A stretch of DNA of 64,000 nucleotides from Labedella endophytica (lineage in GTDB: Bacteria > Actinomycetota > Actinomycetes > Actinomycetales > Microbacteriaceae): assembly GCF_003990045.1 (NCBI RefSeq), contig NZ_RZGZ01000001.1:1-64000 (forward strand), given 5' to 3'. Both the position numbers and the translations under genes were made by a program. Below, piece by piece: positions 1-9,891 of the stretch. The notes beneath the pieces are model-generated. The model was not told the DNA's origin, made no database searches, and saw nothing but the letters and a program-made list of their open reading frames with translations. The stretch's first letter is position 1. The number at the start of each line of letters is the position of its first letter.

Positions 1-352
1 AGCCGGTCTCCGCGCCGGTGAGCGACGTGCCGGTGTTCAACGATCCCCCGATACGTATGCGCCGCTTCGCATCCCGATCACCGGCGGACGTCAACGTCGC
101 GACGGCATCGACCGCGGACGCGAAGCCGAGAGTGCCGAGGGTGTCGATCGGTCCCTGCGTGCGCTTCTCTGCTTCTCCGGCGAGGGCGATGCGGGCGGCG
201 TCCACGAGGCGGCTTAGGTGCTCCACATCGCGCAGTACGGTGATGTATTCCGGTGCGGTGAGACGGGAGGGGGCGAGCGTGCCGACGGGGTCGGTGAGGA
301 GCTCGATCGCGTCCCCGATCCGCTCCTGGAGAACCTCGCCCTGTCTGCTCAT
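1..352 (-). CDS. DUF222 / HNH endonuclease family protein, N-terminal part (runs off window)
   Basis: Reading leftward from the ATG at 352 there is an open frame with no stop before the window edge, so only about 117 N-terminal residues are visible. They match the start of the actinobacterial DUF222 family: helical, Ala/Leu-rich, with a segment like LGTLGFASAVDAVATLTSAG followed by an Arg-rich RRIRIG stretch. Family members normally carry a C-terminal HNH nuclease motif, which lies outside the window, so nuclease activity is family knowledge and not seen here. These genes are often multicopy in Micrococcales, and their role is unclear. No good ribosome-binding site precedes the ATG, so the start is tentative. 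Confidence 0.7.
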   Translation of the reverse strand, partial: MSRQGEVLQERIGDAIELLTDPVGTLAPSRLTAPEYITVLRDVEHLSRLVDAARIALAGEAEKRTQGPIDTLGTLGFASAVDAVATLTSAGDRDAKRRIRIGGSLNTGTSLTGAETG

Positions 353-506
353 ACGTCAAGTGAACACGCCACCACCGACATTCGGTCGGTATCTGAAAAA
401 GGAGTGAGTAACTCGGTGGGAGACACGCCTGTGGACGACAGGTCGCCGAGGGAGGGGCCTCCGCCTGCGGCTGCGAGACAAACCCGTGGGCGTCCTGTAG
501 CGATGG

Positions 507-718
507 TCGAGGGCCCCACATCCGCCCCGACGGCGCCACCCCTAGGTAGAGCCCTCGCTCGGGAGTAGCCCTTTCGAATGGGACGATCGCCGTCGGGATG
601 CGTGTGGCCGTGAGCCGCTTGATTGTCGAGGGCGCCACATCCGCGCCGAGGGCGCCACTTCTAGGTGGCGCCCTCGAGCCGCACTAGCGCCCTCGGTCGG
701 GGAGTGGCCTTTCGTAGA
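507..718. repeat. Two degenerate copies of an intergenic repeat with hairpin
   Basis: The 403-bp gap 353-755 has no convincing gene. It holds two related blocks, 507-575 and 624-715, sharing GAGGGCNCCACATCCGC and GGCGCCAC..CTAGGT. The second copy contains a perfect 11-bp inverted repeat (GAGGGCGCCAC at 648-658, GTGGCGCCCTC at 665-675, 6-nt loop). Bases 670-691 recur exactly at 13143-13164. The block lies just past the 3' end of the leftward lipoprotein gene, so the hairpin could help end that transcript, but there is no T-run. Confidence 0.6.
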
Positions 719-755
719 GCGCGACGAGAAAGACGGACCGGGGTGGAGAAGGGAG

Positions 756-1271
756 CTACTCGCCGGCGCCGCGGAGGGTGCCCGTGGTCTCCTGAACGCC
801 CCCGATGAGGCAGTTGATGGTGCGGTCGTCCATCGCCCAGCTCTCCTCGGTGGGCGTGTAGTAGTTGAGCTCGTGGACGGACTCCTCGTAGGCGATGCCC
901 GCGAAGGCTTCGAACTCCGCGAGGCACTCCCCTTCCGCGAAGTCCTGAGCGGCGGTGAGGCCGGGGTACTCGTCGTCCGTCATCGTGACGTTCTTGAAGA
1001 CCTCCCACGTGTGCGGGTCGTCGCAGGGAACCGTGGGGACGTCGCTGACCTCACCGTCCACAGTCGCCTCGTCGGAGATGCAGTCGCCCTCGGCGATCGC
1101 GAAGATATCGGTGTCGCCGCCCTCGACGATCTCTCCCGACTCGTCGCGCGTCTCGCCGCCCATGAGGCCGTTGATCGCGCTGCACCCGGTGAGGAGTGCG
1201 ACGACGGACGTAGCGGCTGCGGCGCCGAGGGCGAGTCGGCGGATCACGGAGCGTCGAGACATGATGGACAT
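756..1271 (-). CDS. Septum formation family lipoprotein
   Basis: Predicted secreted lipoprotein of 171 residues. The N-terminus is basic (SRRSVIRR), followed by a hydrophobic stretch and a lipobox LLTGC, with the Cys as lipidation site. The mature part has the pattern of the actinobacterial 'septum formation' family (Pfam Septum_form): GDC, VPCDDPHTWEVF, then PTEESWAMDDR and a late Cys. That gives three or four spaced Cys that could form disulfides outside the membrane. The molecular function is not established. The ATG at 1271 was preferred over the one at 1262 because GGAAAG lies about 3 nt upstream of it. The gene stands alone, divergent from the SDR gene. Confidence 0.75.
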   Translation of the reverse strand: MSIMSRRSVIRRLALGAAAATSVVALLTGCSAINGLMGGETRDESGEIVEGGDTDIFAIAEGDCISDEATVDGEVSDVPTVPCDDPHTWEVFKNVTMTDDEYPGLTAAQDFAEGECLAEFEAFAGIAYEESVHELNYYTPTEESWAMDDRTINCLIGGVQETTGTLRGAGE

Positions 1272-1590
1272 CACTTTCCGCGGGCCGGGTTCTCGGTCCG
1301 CTGGATCGGGGGGCTGTGCTCCATCGGAGGACGGGGCGGTGAGGGCGGCGCGCGATGCGCCGACGACGACGCTATCGGCCCGGTGCCTCACTGCGCACTC
1401 CCTCCTTCGGGCGTCAGTCGTGGACGGGCGACGGTCTTCGGGCTGAGGCCGTCGAGCGGGCCGGCGGGCCCGGGGTCGGATGGGGAAGGGCGGGGAAAGG
1501 GAGGGGCCGGGCTGGGCGGATTCGGCCCCGAACCCGCCGTGACCGAGGGCAAGGGGTGGTGCGCCGCGACCCGCCTGCGAGGATGAAGGC
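1272..1590. other. Divergent intergenic region with G-run tract
   Basis: This 319-bp gap separates the leftward lipoprotein gene from the rightward SDR gene and must hold both promoters, but I cannot identify convincing -10/-35 pairs. Its clearest feature is the G-rich tract at 1482-1506 on the + strand: four or more runs of 3-4 G separated by 1-3 nt, a canonical G-quadruplex pattern about 85 bp before the SDR start. No gene was found. Confidence 0.45.
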
Positions 1591-2364
1591 ATGACGGAGA
1601 ACAGGCGACGCGTGCTCGTGACCGGGGCGTCCCGCGGCATCGGCCGCGCGGTGGCGGTCGCCTTCGCCGCGGCGGGTGCGCGCGTGGCCGTGCATCACGG
1701 GCACAGCCGGAAGGACGCGGACGAGACGGTGTCGATGCTCGCGGGCACCGGCCACGCGGTGGTCGCGGGGGATCTCGCGGATCCGGAGCAGGCTCGGCGC
1801 ATCGCGGACGACGCGGTCCGTTCTCTCGGTGGACTCGACGTGGTCGTCAACAACGCGGCGGTCGGTCCGTCGGCGACCAATCGGCATTCGATCGTCGATT
1901 CGTCGTACGAGTCGTGGCAGGGGGCGTGGCGCAGCATGGTCGACGTCGACCTCGTGGGCACGGCGAACCTCACCTGGTGCGTGGCGCGGCACCTCGTGGA
2001 GCAGGGCTCCGGCGGTTCGATCGTCAACGTCGGGTCCCGCGGGGTCTTCGTCGGCGAGCCGGACTACCCGGCGTATGCCGCGAGCAAAGCAGGACTCCAT
2101 GCCTTCGGGCAGTCGATCGCGCTCTCGCTCGCCCCGCACGGCATCGCCGTGAGCACCGTCGCGCCCGGTTTCGTGTCGACGGAGCGGCAGGAGGCGAAGC
2201 TCGCCGGGGAGGCCGGCGACGCCATCCGCGCCCAGAGCCCGTTCGGCCGAGTGGGCACACCCGAGGAGGTCGCTGCGGCGATCCTCTACCTCGCGTCACC
2301 CGACGCCGTCTGGGCCTCCGGCACCATCCTCGACCTCAACGGCGCCTCGAACCTCCGCAGCTGA
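1591..2364 (+). CDS. SDR family NAD(P)-dependent oxidoreductase
   Basis: Classical short-chain dehydrogenase of 257 residues, expected to be cytosolic; substrate unknown. Visible motifs are the dinucleotide-binding TGASRGIG (11-18), NNAA (87-90), catalytic Ser149 in NVGSRG, and YAASK with Tyr162 and Lys166. The C-terminus LDLNGASNLRS is typical of 3-oxoacyl-ACP-reductase-like SDRs. The Asn that usually completes the Asn-Ser-Tyr-Lys tetrad is an Asp here (D120 in VDVDLVG). The ATG at 1591 follows an AAGG about 1-5 nt upstream, and the gene is monocistronic. Family is certain; the specific reaction cannot be told from sequence. Confidence 0.85.
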   Translation: MTENRRRVLVTGASRGIGRAVAVAFAAAGARVAVHHGHSRKDADETVSMLAGTGHAVVAGDLADPEQARRIADDAVRSLGGLDVVVNNAAVGPSATNRHSIVDSSYESWQGAWRSMVDVDLVGTANLTWCVARHLVEQGSGGSIVNVGSRGVFVGEPDYPAYAASKAGLHAFGQSIALSLAPHGIAVSTVAPGFVSTERQEAKLAGEAGDAIRAQSPFGRVGTPEEVAAAILYLASPDAVWASGTILDLNGASNLRS

Positions 2365-2470
2365 CCGGCGAAGAGCGAGCCTGTGGACGACGGGTTCGGC
2401 AGTACATGAGAATGCATAGATCCGCGCGAGCGTCAACACCCTCCCGCGTCGCCAGGCATCCCGCATGATC

Positions 2471-2505
2471 GAAGAGGCCCCCGCTGAGGCGGCCCCTCTT
2501 CTTCC
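2471..2505 (+). terminator. Putative terminator after SDR gene
   Basis: A 7-bp stem (GAAGAGG at 2471-2477, CCTCTTC at 2495-2501) with a GC-rich interior is followed by TTCCC. It lies about 110 bp after the SDR stop and before glgX, where a transcript end is expected. The T-run is weak. Confidence 0.45.
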
Positions 2506-2564
2506 CTCCGCCGCGTCGCACGACGATCGTCGTGCGCGCCCGCTCCACCCGACAGGACCACCCC

Positions 2565-4598
<2,034 letters not shown>

Positions 4599-4615
4599 TC
4601 ACCCTTCGCCACCTC

Positions 4616-4679
4616 CCGTGAGGTGTCGCACTCTGTTGTCATCCGGCCCGTCCAGGCAACAGATTGTGACACCTCACGG
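4616..4679. repeat. Long palindrome between convergent genes (family A)
   Basis: Inverted repeat with 23-bp arms (4616-4638 and 4657-4679), 21 of 23 paired, 18-nt loop; the arms begin CCGTGAGGTGTCGCA. It lies between the stops of convergent glgX and the GMC oxidoreductase gene, and the latter's TGA (4674-4676) is inside the right arm. A related copy sits at 11208-11271. It probably acts as a bidirectional terminator or mRNA 3'-end structure. Confidence 0.8.
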
Positions 4680-6230
4680 CTTGTGTGAGGCGAGGAAGCG
4701 ATCGGCTGTGCGGAGAGAGAGCGCCATCGTCGTGAGCGCGGGGTTGGCGACGAGCGAGCTCGGGAAGACCGAGTTGTCGCAGATCCACAGGTTCGGCACA
4801 TCGAAGCTGCGGCCGTCCGGATCGATCACGGCGCGCTCGCGGTCGGTGCCCATGCGGGCCGTCCCGAGGGTATGCGCGGTGCGCGGCAGGACCATGGTCG
4901 ACGTCGCCCCCGCCGCCTCGACGATCGAGGTGAGAGTGCGGATCGCGTGCCGGTCGATCGCGTCCTCGTTCCCGCCCGCGCTGAAGGAGATGCGCGCCTT
5001 CGGGATGCCGTCGTCATCCACCTCGTCAGAAAGCTCGAGCAGGTTGCCGTCGCTCGGCAGGCACTCGCCGTTGATGCCGACGCCCGCCATGAACCGGTAG
5101 TCGTCCATCGCGTCGACGAGCTCGCGCCCCCACAGCCCCGCTCCGCGCACGAGCGTCGTCGCGAGGGTCAGCGGCATGACGCCGAGGCTCTGGATGAGGT
5201 ACCCTCCGGCGAAGTCCGCGTCGGCCGGGCGTACGAAGTCCTCGGTGATGATGGAGGAGGGGTAGCCGCGGTAGCCGCGCATCTCCTGCTCGAACCGGCC
5301 CCACACCTGAACACCGCCGTGGGCCATGAAGTTGCGGCCCACCTGGCCGCTGCTGTTGCCGACACCCGTGTGGAGGAGGAGTCGGGGCGTCTCGATGCCG
5401 CCGGCGCACAGGAACAGGTTGGTGCACCGCTGACGGTGGTCGACCCCGTCGCGGCGGTACACCACGGCGGTCACGGCGCCGCTCGCGTCGCGCTCGATCC
5501 CGTGCACCATCGACCCGGCCCGGATCTCGGCGCCGTGGGCGACGGCCTGCGGCAGGTAGGTCGTGTCCATGCTGACCTTCGAGCCGTTGCGGCAGCCCTG
5601 GTGGCATGTTCCGCAGTTGGCGCACGCGGAACGGTGACCGCCATGGTCGTGGTCGTGATCGCGCGTGACGAGGGCGGCCGGGGCGTCGGTGGCACGGATG
5701 CCGAGGGCTTCGCAGCCGCGCATCATCATGTCGGACGACGCGTTCCGCGCGACGGGCGGGAAGAGATATCGGCGGTCCGGGTCCCACGGGTAGTGAGAAG
5801 GGCCCGAGACTCCCGCGAATCGCTCAACGCGCTCGATGTAGGCGACGAGCTCGTCATGGTCGATCGGCCAGTCCTCGCCGAGGCCCGATTCAGAGCGGAG
5901 CCGGAGGTCATGCGCACTCGGTCGAGGGGCGAACGCACCCCAGTGGAGGGTCGATCCTCCGACGCCGCGCCCCGAGTTGTTCGGGCCGAACGCGGTCGGG
6001 GTCTCCCCGCCGCTCAGGCGTTCGTCCATCCAGTTGATGTCGTCGGCCGCCGCGATCTCGTCGGGCGTGTGGTCGTGGGGGTCGGTGTTGTCGCCGGCCT
6101 CGAGGGCCACGACGCGGAGTCCGCGGGCCGCGAGGGCCGCGAGGAGGGGAGCCCCGCCCGCCCCGGTGCCCACGACGACGGCGTCGACGATCTCGTCGTC
6201 GGCGAAGGTGCGCATGTCGGTGAGGTTCAT
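4674..6230 (-). CDS. GMC family FAD-dependent oxidoreductase
   Basis: Glucose-methanol-choline family flavoprotein of 518 residues, dehydrogenating an alcohol or sugar hydroxyl with FAD. The FAD Rossmann motif VVVGTGAGG lies near the N-terminus (G21, G23, G26). The C-terminal catalytic pair is seen as His453 in HTLGTARMG and Asn496 in VANPALTTMAL. A His/Asp-rich segment followed by CANCGTCHQGC occurs mid-protein, as in gluconate-dehydrogenase-type GMC enzymes. The ATG at 6230 overlaps the stop of the upstream gene (ATGA), so the two are translationally coupled. That upstream gene encodes a gluconate 2-dehydrogenase subunit 3-like domain, the usual partner of membrane GMC dehydrogenases. There is no signal peptide. 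Substrate unknown. Confidence 0.85.
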   Translation of the reverse strand: MNLTDMRTFADDEIVDAVVVGTGAGGAPLLAALAARGLRVVALEAGDNTDPHDHTPDEIAAADDINWMDERLSGGETPTAFGPNNSGRGVGGSTLHWGAFAPRPSAHDLRLRSESGLGEDWPIDHDELVAYIERVERFAGVSGPSHYPWDPDRRYLFPPVARNASSDMMMRGCEALGIRATDAPAALVTRDHDHDHGGHRSACANCGTCHQGCRNGSKVSMDTTYLPQAVAHGAEIRAGSMVHGIERDASGAVTAVVYRRDGVDHRQRCTNLFLCAGGIETPRLLLHTGVGNSSGQVGRNFMAHGGVQVWGRFEQEMRGYRGYPSSIITEDFVRPADADFAGGYLIQSLGVMPLTLATTLVRGAGLWGRELVDAMDDYRFMAGVGINGECLPSDGNLLELSDEVDDDGIPKARISFSAGGNEDAIDRHAIRTLTSIVEAAGATSTMVLPRTAHTLGTARMGTDRERAVIDPDGRSFDVPNLWICDNSVFPSSLVANPALTTMALSLRTADRFLASHKP

Positions 6231-7588
6231 CGGGCGATCACGGGGAGCATCTCCCAGTCCTCTCGTTCGTCGGCGCCGAGGATTGCGAAGCCGGTGAAGA
6301 CGTCGTCGCCGCCGTTCGCGAAACCGTCGAAGCCGATGCGGGCCATCGTGGCCGGATGGGCGAGCCACTGGCGCACGAGGTCCACGCGGGCGTCCTCGAA
6401 CCAGGCGGCGAACTGCGCGGCGCTTAACGCGTCGTGCTCGTCGTATTCGCCCGCGGCCAGACGGGTGATGACGGCGTCGATCTCGCGCGGGGAATGCGTG
6501 CGGAGGGGCGCGAGGGCGTCGAGCGCCGTCGCATACGCCTCGCGGTCGGGCGGGAGGTCGGCGTTGCGCCAGCCGTCTCCGCCCCCGGCGGCCAACTGTG
6601 CGTCGACGCGCAGTGCGATGTCAATTCCCGCCCCGTCCTGCGGCACGATCCGGTCGGCGAGGACACGGAGCGTCGCGAGCTGGACGTCGGTCAGTGCGGC
6701 CGGCGTGGCGTGCGGGTCGTCGGCGACCGCGCGGCGGGCCAGCAGGCCGCGGGTGCGTGCACTCGTGCGCGGCGACGCGATGACGGCGGCCACATCCGCT
6801 GGCACGGCCGGGCCGATCCCCGCGGTCGACTCCCAGAAATCCCGGACGGCGTGCGCCACATCGAGCGGACGCTCGAGTGGCAGGAGGTGACCGGTGCCAC
6901 CGAGGGCCTCGACGCTCGCTCGCGGGTACACCGACCCGTTGAGGCGCCGCTGCGCGTCCTCGCCGAGGTCGCCGTCCTCACCACCCGCGAGGATGAGCGC
7001 GGGCAGGTCGAGCGTGCCGACGGCGTCGGTGAGGTCCTCGCGGCTGCCGTCCTCGAGCCAGGCCGTCCACGCCGCCGCAGAGGTGCGCTGCACGTCGTCG
7101 AGCGCCAGCGCGTCCGCGTCCGGATGGAGCCGTGCGCCCACGTTGGCGTCCACGAACGTGCGTGCGGCGTCGGCGTCGAGACGCCCGTCCGCGGCCCAGG
7201 AGAGCATGTCGCGGCGGCGCTCCTCCTCCATCGGTTCCGGCGACGGAGGAGACGCGGCGAGGAGGACGACGCCGGCCAGTCCGAAGAGCTCCGACTCTCC
7301 CGCGAGGGCGCGCGCGGCGACGACGGAGGCGATCTTGCCGCCCATGCTGTGCCCGATGAGGATCCACCGCGTGGCGCCGCTGCGACGGATCGCGCGCTCG
7401 ACGTGGCGGACCGACTCGGGGATGCTCGTGCCGGTCATTCCGGCGGCGTCGCCGAAGCCCGGGAGGTCGATCGCGTGCACGTCGAGGACGTCGGCGACCG
7501 CTTCGGCGACACCGTCGAACGCGCGAGCACTCGATCCGAGCGCATGGAGCGCGAACGCGGTCGTGCGGGAGGACGGGCTCGAGCTCAA
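6227..7588 (-). CDS. Alpha/beta hydrolase fused to gluconate 2-dehydrogenase subunit 3-like domain
   Basis: Two-domain protein of about 453 residues. Residues 1-250 form an alpha/beta hydrolase: LHALGSS oxyanion loop, nucleophile Ser81 in GHSMGG, an acid near D205 in LILAGGEDGD, and His234 in GTGHLLPLERP. Residues about 296-453 (LTDVQLATLRVLADRIVPQD onward) resemble gluconate 2-dehydrogenase subunit 3, normally a separate small subunit of GMC dehydrogenases. The stop overlaps the GMC start, which supports a complex. No ATG fits. A TTG at 7588 with GGAG upstream begins just before the hydrolase fold; the frame continues open further upstream but through repeat sequence. The substrate may be a lactone formed by the dehydrogenase (inference). 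Confidence 0.75.
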   Translation of the reverse strand: MSSSPSSRTTAFALHALGSSARAFDGVAEAVADVLDVHAIDLPGFGDAAGMTGTSIPESVRHVERAIRRSGATRWILIGHSMGGKIASVVAARALAGESELFGLAGVVLLAASPPSPEPMEEERRRDMLSWAADGRLDADAARTFVDANVGARLHPDADALALDDVQRTSAAAWTAWLEDGSREDLTDAVGTLDLPALILAGGEDGDLGEDAQRRLNGSVYPRASVEALGGTGHLLPLERPLDVAHAVRDFWESTAGIGPAVPADVAAVIASPRTSARTRGLLARRAVADDPHATPAALTDVQLATLRVLADRIVPQDGAGIDIALRVDAQLAAGGGDGWRNADLPPDREAYATALDALAPLRTHSPREIDAVITRLAAGEYDEHDALSAAQFAAWFEDARVDLVRQWLAHPATMARIGFDGFANGGDDVFTGFAILGADEREDWEMLPVIAR

Positions 7589-7751
7589 GAGCGCTCCGAT
7601 CGATGGCAGGCGGGGACGGGGGTCGCGCTCCGGTGTGCGATGTCCGCCTGTGCACGCTACGTCGCAAGCGGGACGCGGGATCGACCGTTGCCATTCCGGC
7701 ACCCGTGTGACACGCGACGCGCGGAACGTCGCGCACGCCGCCTTCTCGCGG

Positions 7752-7811
7752 CGGGCGCGACGAGCCCGGCTGGCGCGCGACGAGCCCGGCTGGCGCGCGA
7801 CGAGCCCGCTG
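7752..7811. repeat. Three tandem copies of a 20-bp repeat
   Basis: The unit GGCGCGCGACGAGCCCGGCT occurs three times head to tail with few differences. It sits in the 432-bp gap 7589-8020 upstream of the hydrolase fusion gene. Apart from this array and the palindrome at 7887-7948 I see no gene or clear promoter in the gap. Confidence 0.7.
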
Positions 7812-7886
7812 GGCCTCGGCGTGTACTCCGCGGTCCCGCGGTTGGTGCTCGGCCTGTTCGTGATCCGCCACTCGGCCGCGCGCTCC

Positions 7887-7948
7887 GCGCTGCAGTTCGT
7901 GGTGGGCGCTGCAGCACGTGCGACAGCGCCCACCAATACCTGCCGCGC
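7887..7948. repeat. Palindrome (family B)
   Basis: Inverted repeat with 25-bp arms (7887-7911 and 7924-7948), 21 of 25 paired, 12-nt loop. It is related to the perfect palindrome at 11074-11135: both have GCGCTGCAG at the outer end and GGCGCT at the inner end. It lies about 70 bp past the stop of the leftward Gfo/Idh gene, consistent with a terminator. Confidence 0.65.
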
Positions 7949-8020
7949 GACGGGGGAGCGGGGTGCGAAACGGGGGAGCGGTGCTGCGGACGGGGCGCCG
8001 CAGGGTGCGGAGGCGGCTGG

Positions 8021-9061
8021 TTAGCGGGAGTACTCCGCGGAGGCGTGGGCCTCCTCGATGATCGCGAGCACCTCGAGGCTGTCGGCCGGGTCCACGGGCA
8101 GCGGGCCGTCGCCGCGGATCGCGGACGCGAGGCCGCGGTAGAACGCGGGATAGTCGCCGGGCAGTGTCTCCACCGGGTGCTGCTCGTCACCGGCTCCGAT
8201 GAGGCCCCAGGCACTCTCGGGCGTGCGTCCGTATCCCTCGTCGGTGGGCGGGAGGCCCTCGCCGAGCTGCTGCTCCTGCGGGTCCGTGCCGCCGATCACG
8301 AACGCGGCGCTCGTGCCGCGGACGCGGAAGCGGTCGGTCGGCAGCGCACTGACCGTGCTGAGCGAGAGTCGCGAGCGCACGCCCGACTCATGGCGGATGG
8401 AGAGGAGCACGTCGTCGTCGGCGGAGCGGCCCTGCCCGCGCGTGTCGATCTCGGCGTGCACGGAGGAGACGGGTCCGAAGAGCTGGATGGCCTGGTCGAT
8501 GACGTGCGGGCCGAGGTCGTAGAGCACTCCGCCGCCCTGTTCGACGGGCGCTTCGGCCTTCCAGCCGGCGCGCAGGGTGGGGCGCCAGCGCTCCATGCGT
8601 GACTCGAACGAGAAGACCTCACCGAGTTCGCCGCGTTCCGTGAGCTCGCGGACGGTGAGGAAGTCACCGTCCCAGCGGCGGTTCTGGAAGACGGAGAGCA
8701 GCGTGCCGCGTTCCTGAGCCTCTCGGAGGACCTCGCCGCCCTCGGCCGTACCGACGGCGAAGGGCTTGTCGACCACGACGGCGAGGCCGCGTTCGATGGC
8801 GCGCTGGGCGAGGGCCGCGTGCGACGCGTTCGACGTGGCGATGATGACGAGGTCCAGGTCGTCGGCCCGATCGAAGAGGTCGTCGGGGTTCGAGATCACG
8901 TCCGCGTGGGGGTGGGTGTCTCGGGCGTCGTCGGATCGCGACGGGTCACCCGTCACGATCGCGTCCAGCCGGAAGTCCGGGTCCGCTCTCAGCAGTGGCG
9001 CGTGGAACACCCGCCCCGACAAGCCGTAGCCGATGATCCCGGTCCGTATATGCTCCGTCAC
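8021..9061 (-). CDS. Gfo/Idh/MocA family oxidoreductase
   Basis: NAD(P)-dependent sugar or inositol dehydrogenase of 346 residues. The Rossmann start is IIGYGLSGRVFHAPLL; the family's catalytic Lys is in VDKPFA, followed by the C-terminal beta-sheet domain with GGGVLYDLGPHVIDQA. The GYGLSGRVFHAP signature resembles YdgJ/YhhX/IolW-like (scyllo-inositol dehydrogenase) members, but the substrate is not provable. The start is GTG at 9061. It has GGAGGG directly against it, too close for a normal ribosome-binding site, and a TAGCGT -10 box exactly 6 nt upstream, so the mRNA is probably leaderless. The gene appears monocistronic. Confidence 0.85.
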   Translation of the reverse strand: MTEHIRTGIIGYGLSGRVFHAPLLRADPDFRLDAIVTGDPSRSDDARDTHPHADVISNPDDLFDRADDLDLVIIATSNASHAALAQRAIERGLAVVVDKPFAVGTAEGGEVLREAQERGTLLSVFQNRRWDGDFLTVRELTERGELGEVFSFESRMERWRPTLRAGWKAEAPVEQGGGVLYDLGPHVIDQAIQLFGPVSSVHAEIDTRGQGRSADDDVLLSIRHESGVRSRLSLSTVSALPTDRFRVRGTSAAFVIGGTDPQEQQLGEGLPPTDEGYGRTPESAWGLIGAGDEQHPVETLPGDYPAFYRGLASAIRGDGPLPVDPADSLEVLAIIEEAHASAEYSR

Positions 9062-9194
9062 CCCTCCACGCTAGCGTGCGCGCGCCACCGCGTCGCCTCC
9101 GTCTCGCCCTTTGCCACCCCTCTCCCACGTCCAGTGCCGCCCGCTCCCCTCATTCGCGGCCCCGCTCCCCCTCGTCCCTGGCCCCGCTCCGTGC

Positions 9195-9260
9195 TTTTGC
9201 GCACGCAACTCGCTTCCGCGGGTGAAATTTCACCGGCGGAAAGAAAATGCGCACGCAAAA
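9195..9260. repeat. Nested palindrome between tandem genes
   Basis: Outer arms 9195-9207 and 9248-9260 pair at 11 of 13 positions (TTTTGCG..CGCA). The inner arms CTTCCGCGGGTGAAA and its partner (9213-9227, 9228-9243) pair with one bulge. The element lies 38 bp after the TetR stop on the minus strand, in a 236-bp gap, and is noticeably more AT-rich than its surroundings. It is probably a transcript end. Confidence 0.6.
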
Positions 9261-9297
9261 CCGGCCGCGGCCGGGGCCACAGGTCAGGCGGCCGGGG

Positions 9298-9885
9298 TCA
9301 GCGCATGAATGCGCGTTCGACCGTCTCTCGCAGGATCGCGCGACGGCGATCGTGCTCCGCGGCGGCCTCGTCGGCGGTGGCGGCGTAGACGTTGCTCACC
9401 GGCGACCAGGCCATCGACATCGAGATGACGAGGGCCATGACGTCGAAGGGGTTGCCCCCCGCGGTGATGGCGCCGGACTTCTGGGCGGCCGTGATGGCGG
9501 AGAGCTTCCCGGCGTCGAGCCGGTCTCCCTCGTCGACGAGGGTCCCGTGGGGGCGGCGCTCGAGTCGCTGCCACGTGGCGAGGCGGATGAGATCCGGCCG
9601 CTTCAGGTATTCGTCGTAGAGGCGCACGGCCCAGTCGCCGACGTCGTCCGCATCGATGGGCACGACGTCCACGATGCGCTCGAGCGAGGCGGCGAACACC
9701 GTCTCGAAGAGGGCCTCCTTGCTGCCGAAGTAGGCGTAGAGCTGGGCCTTGTTCGTCTGCGATGCGGCGGCGATGCGATCGACGCGCGCGCCTGCGATTC
9801 CGTACTCGGCGAACTCGGCCGTCGCGGCGTCGAGGATGCGCTGGCGCGTGGCTTCGCCTTTCGCGGTGGGGGCCTGTGTCGTCAT
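9298..9885 (-). CDS. TetR/AcrR family transcriptional regulator
   Basis: Repressor of 195 residues. The N-terminal HTH (about 13-58) is classical: RQRILDAATAEFAEYG, then RVDRIAAASQTNKAQLYAYFGSKEALF. The C-terminal ligand domain belongs to the TetR_C type with GDWAVRLYDEYLKRPDLIRLATWQRLE. It is transcribed divergently from the alcohol dehydrogenase gene, 97 bp away, and two AACCnnTTGGTT-like palindromes lie between them, so it most likely represses both itself and that gene. TATCCT lies 6 nt before the ATG, indicating a leaderless transcript. The ligand is probably an aldehyde or quinone-like electrophile, by analogy with other TetR-ADH pairs (inference). Confidence 0.88.
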   Translation of the reverse strand: MTTQAPTAKGEATRQRILDAATAEFAEYGIAGARVDRIAAASQTNKAQLYAYFGSKEALFETVFAASLERIVDVVPIDADDVGDWAVRLYDEYLKRPDLIRLATWQRLERRPHGTLVDEGDRLDAGKLSAITAAQKSGAITAGGNPFDVMALVISMSMAWSPVSNVYAATADEAAAEHDRRRAILRETVERAFMR

Positions 9886-9891
9886 CCGCTC

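Noticed and set aside
4872-6890. 672-codon + strand frame opposite the GMC oxidoreductase
   Set aside because: No recognisable domain, no ribosome-binding site, and it spans two well-supported minus-strand genes.
7741-7820. Possible CRISPR array (three repeats)
   Set aside because: The 20-bp units are directly adjacent with no spacers and no cas genes are near.
7589-7936. N-terminal extension of the hydrolase fusion protein through the repeat array
   Set aside because: The added part is Arg/Ala/Ser repeat translation with no family match; the hydrolase fold begins right after the TTG at 7588.
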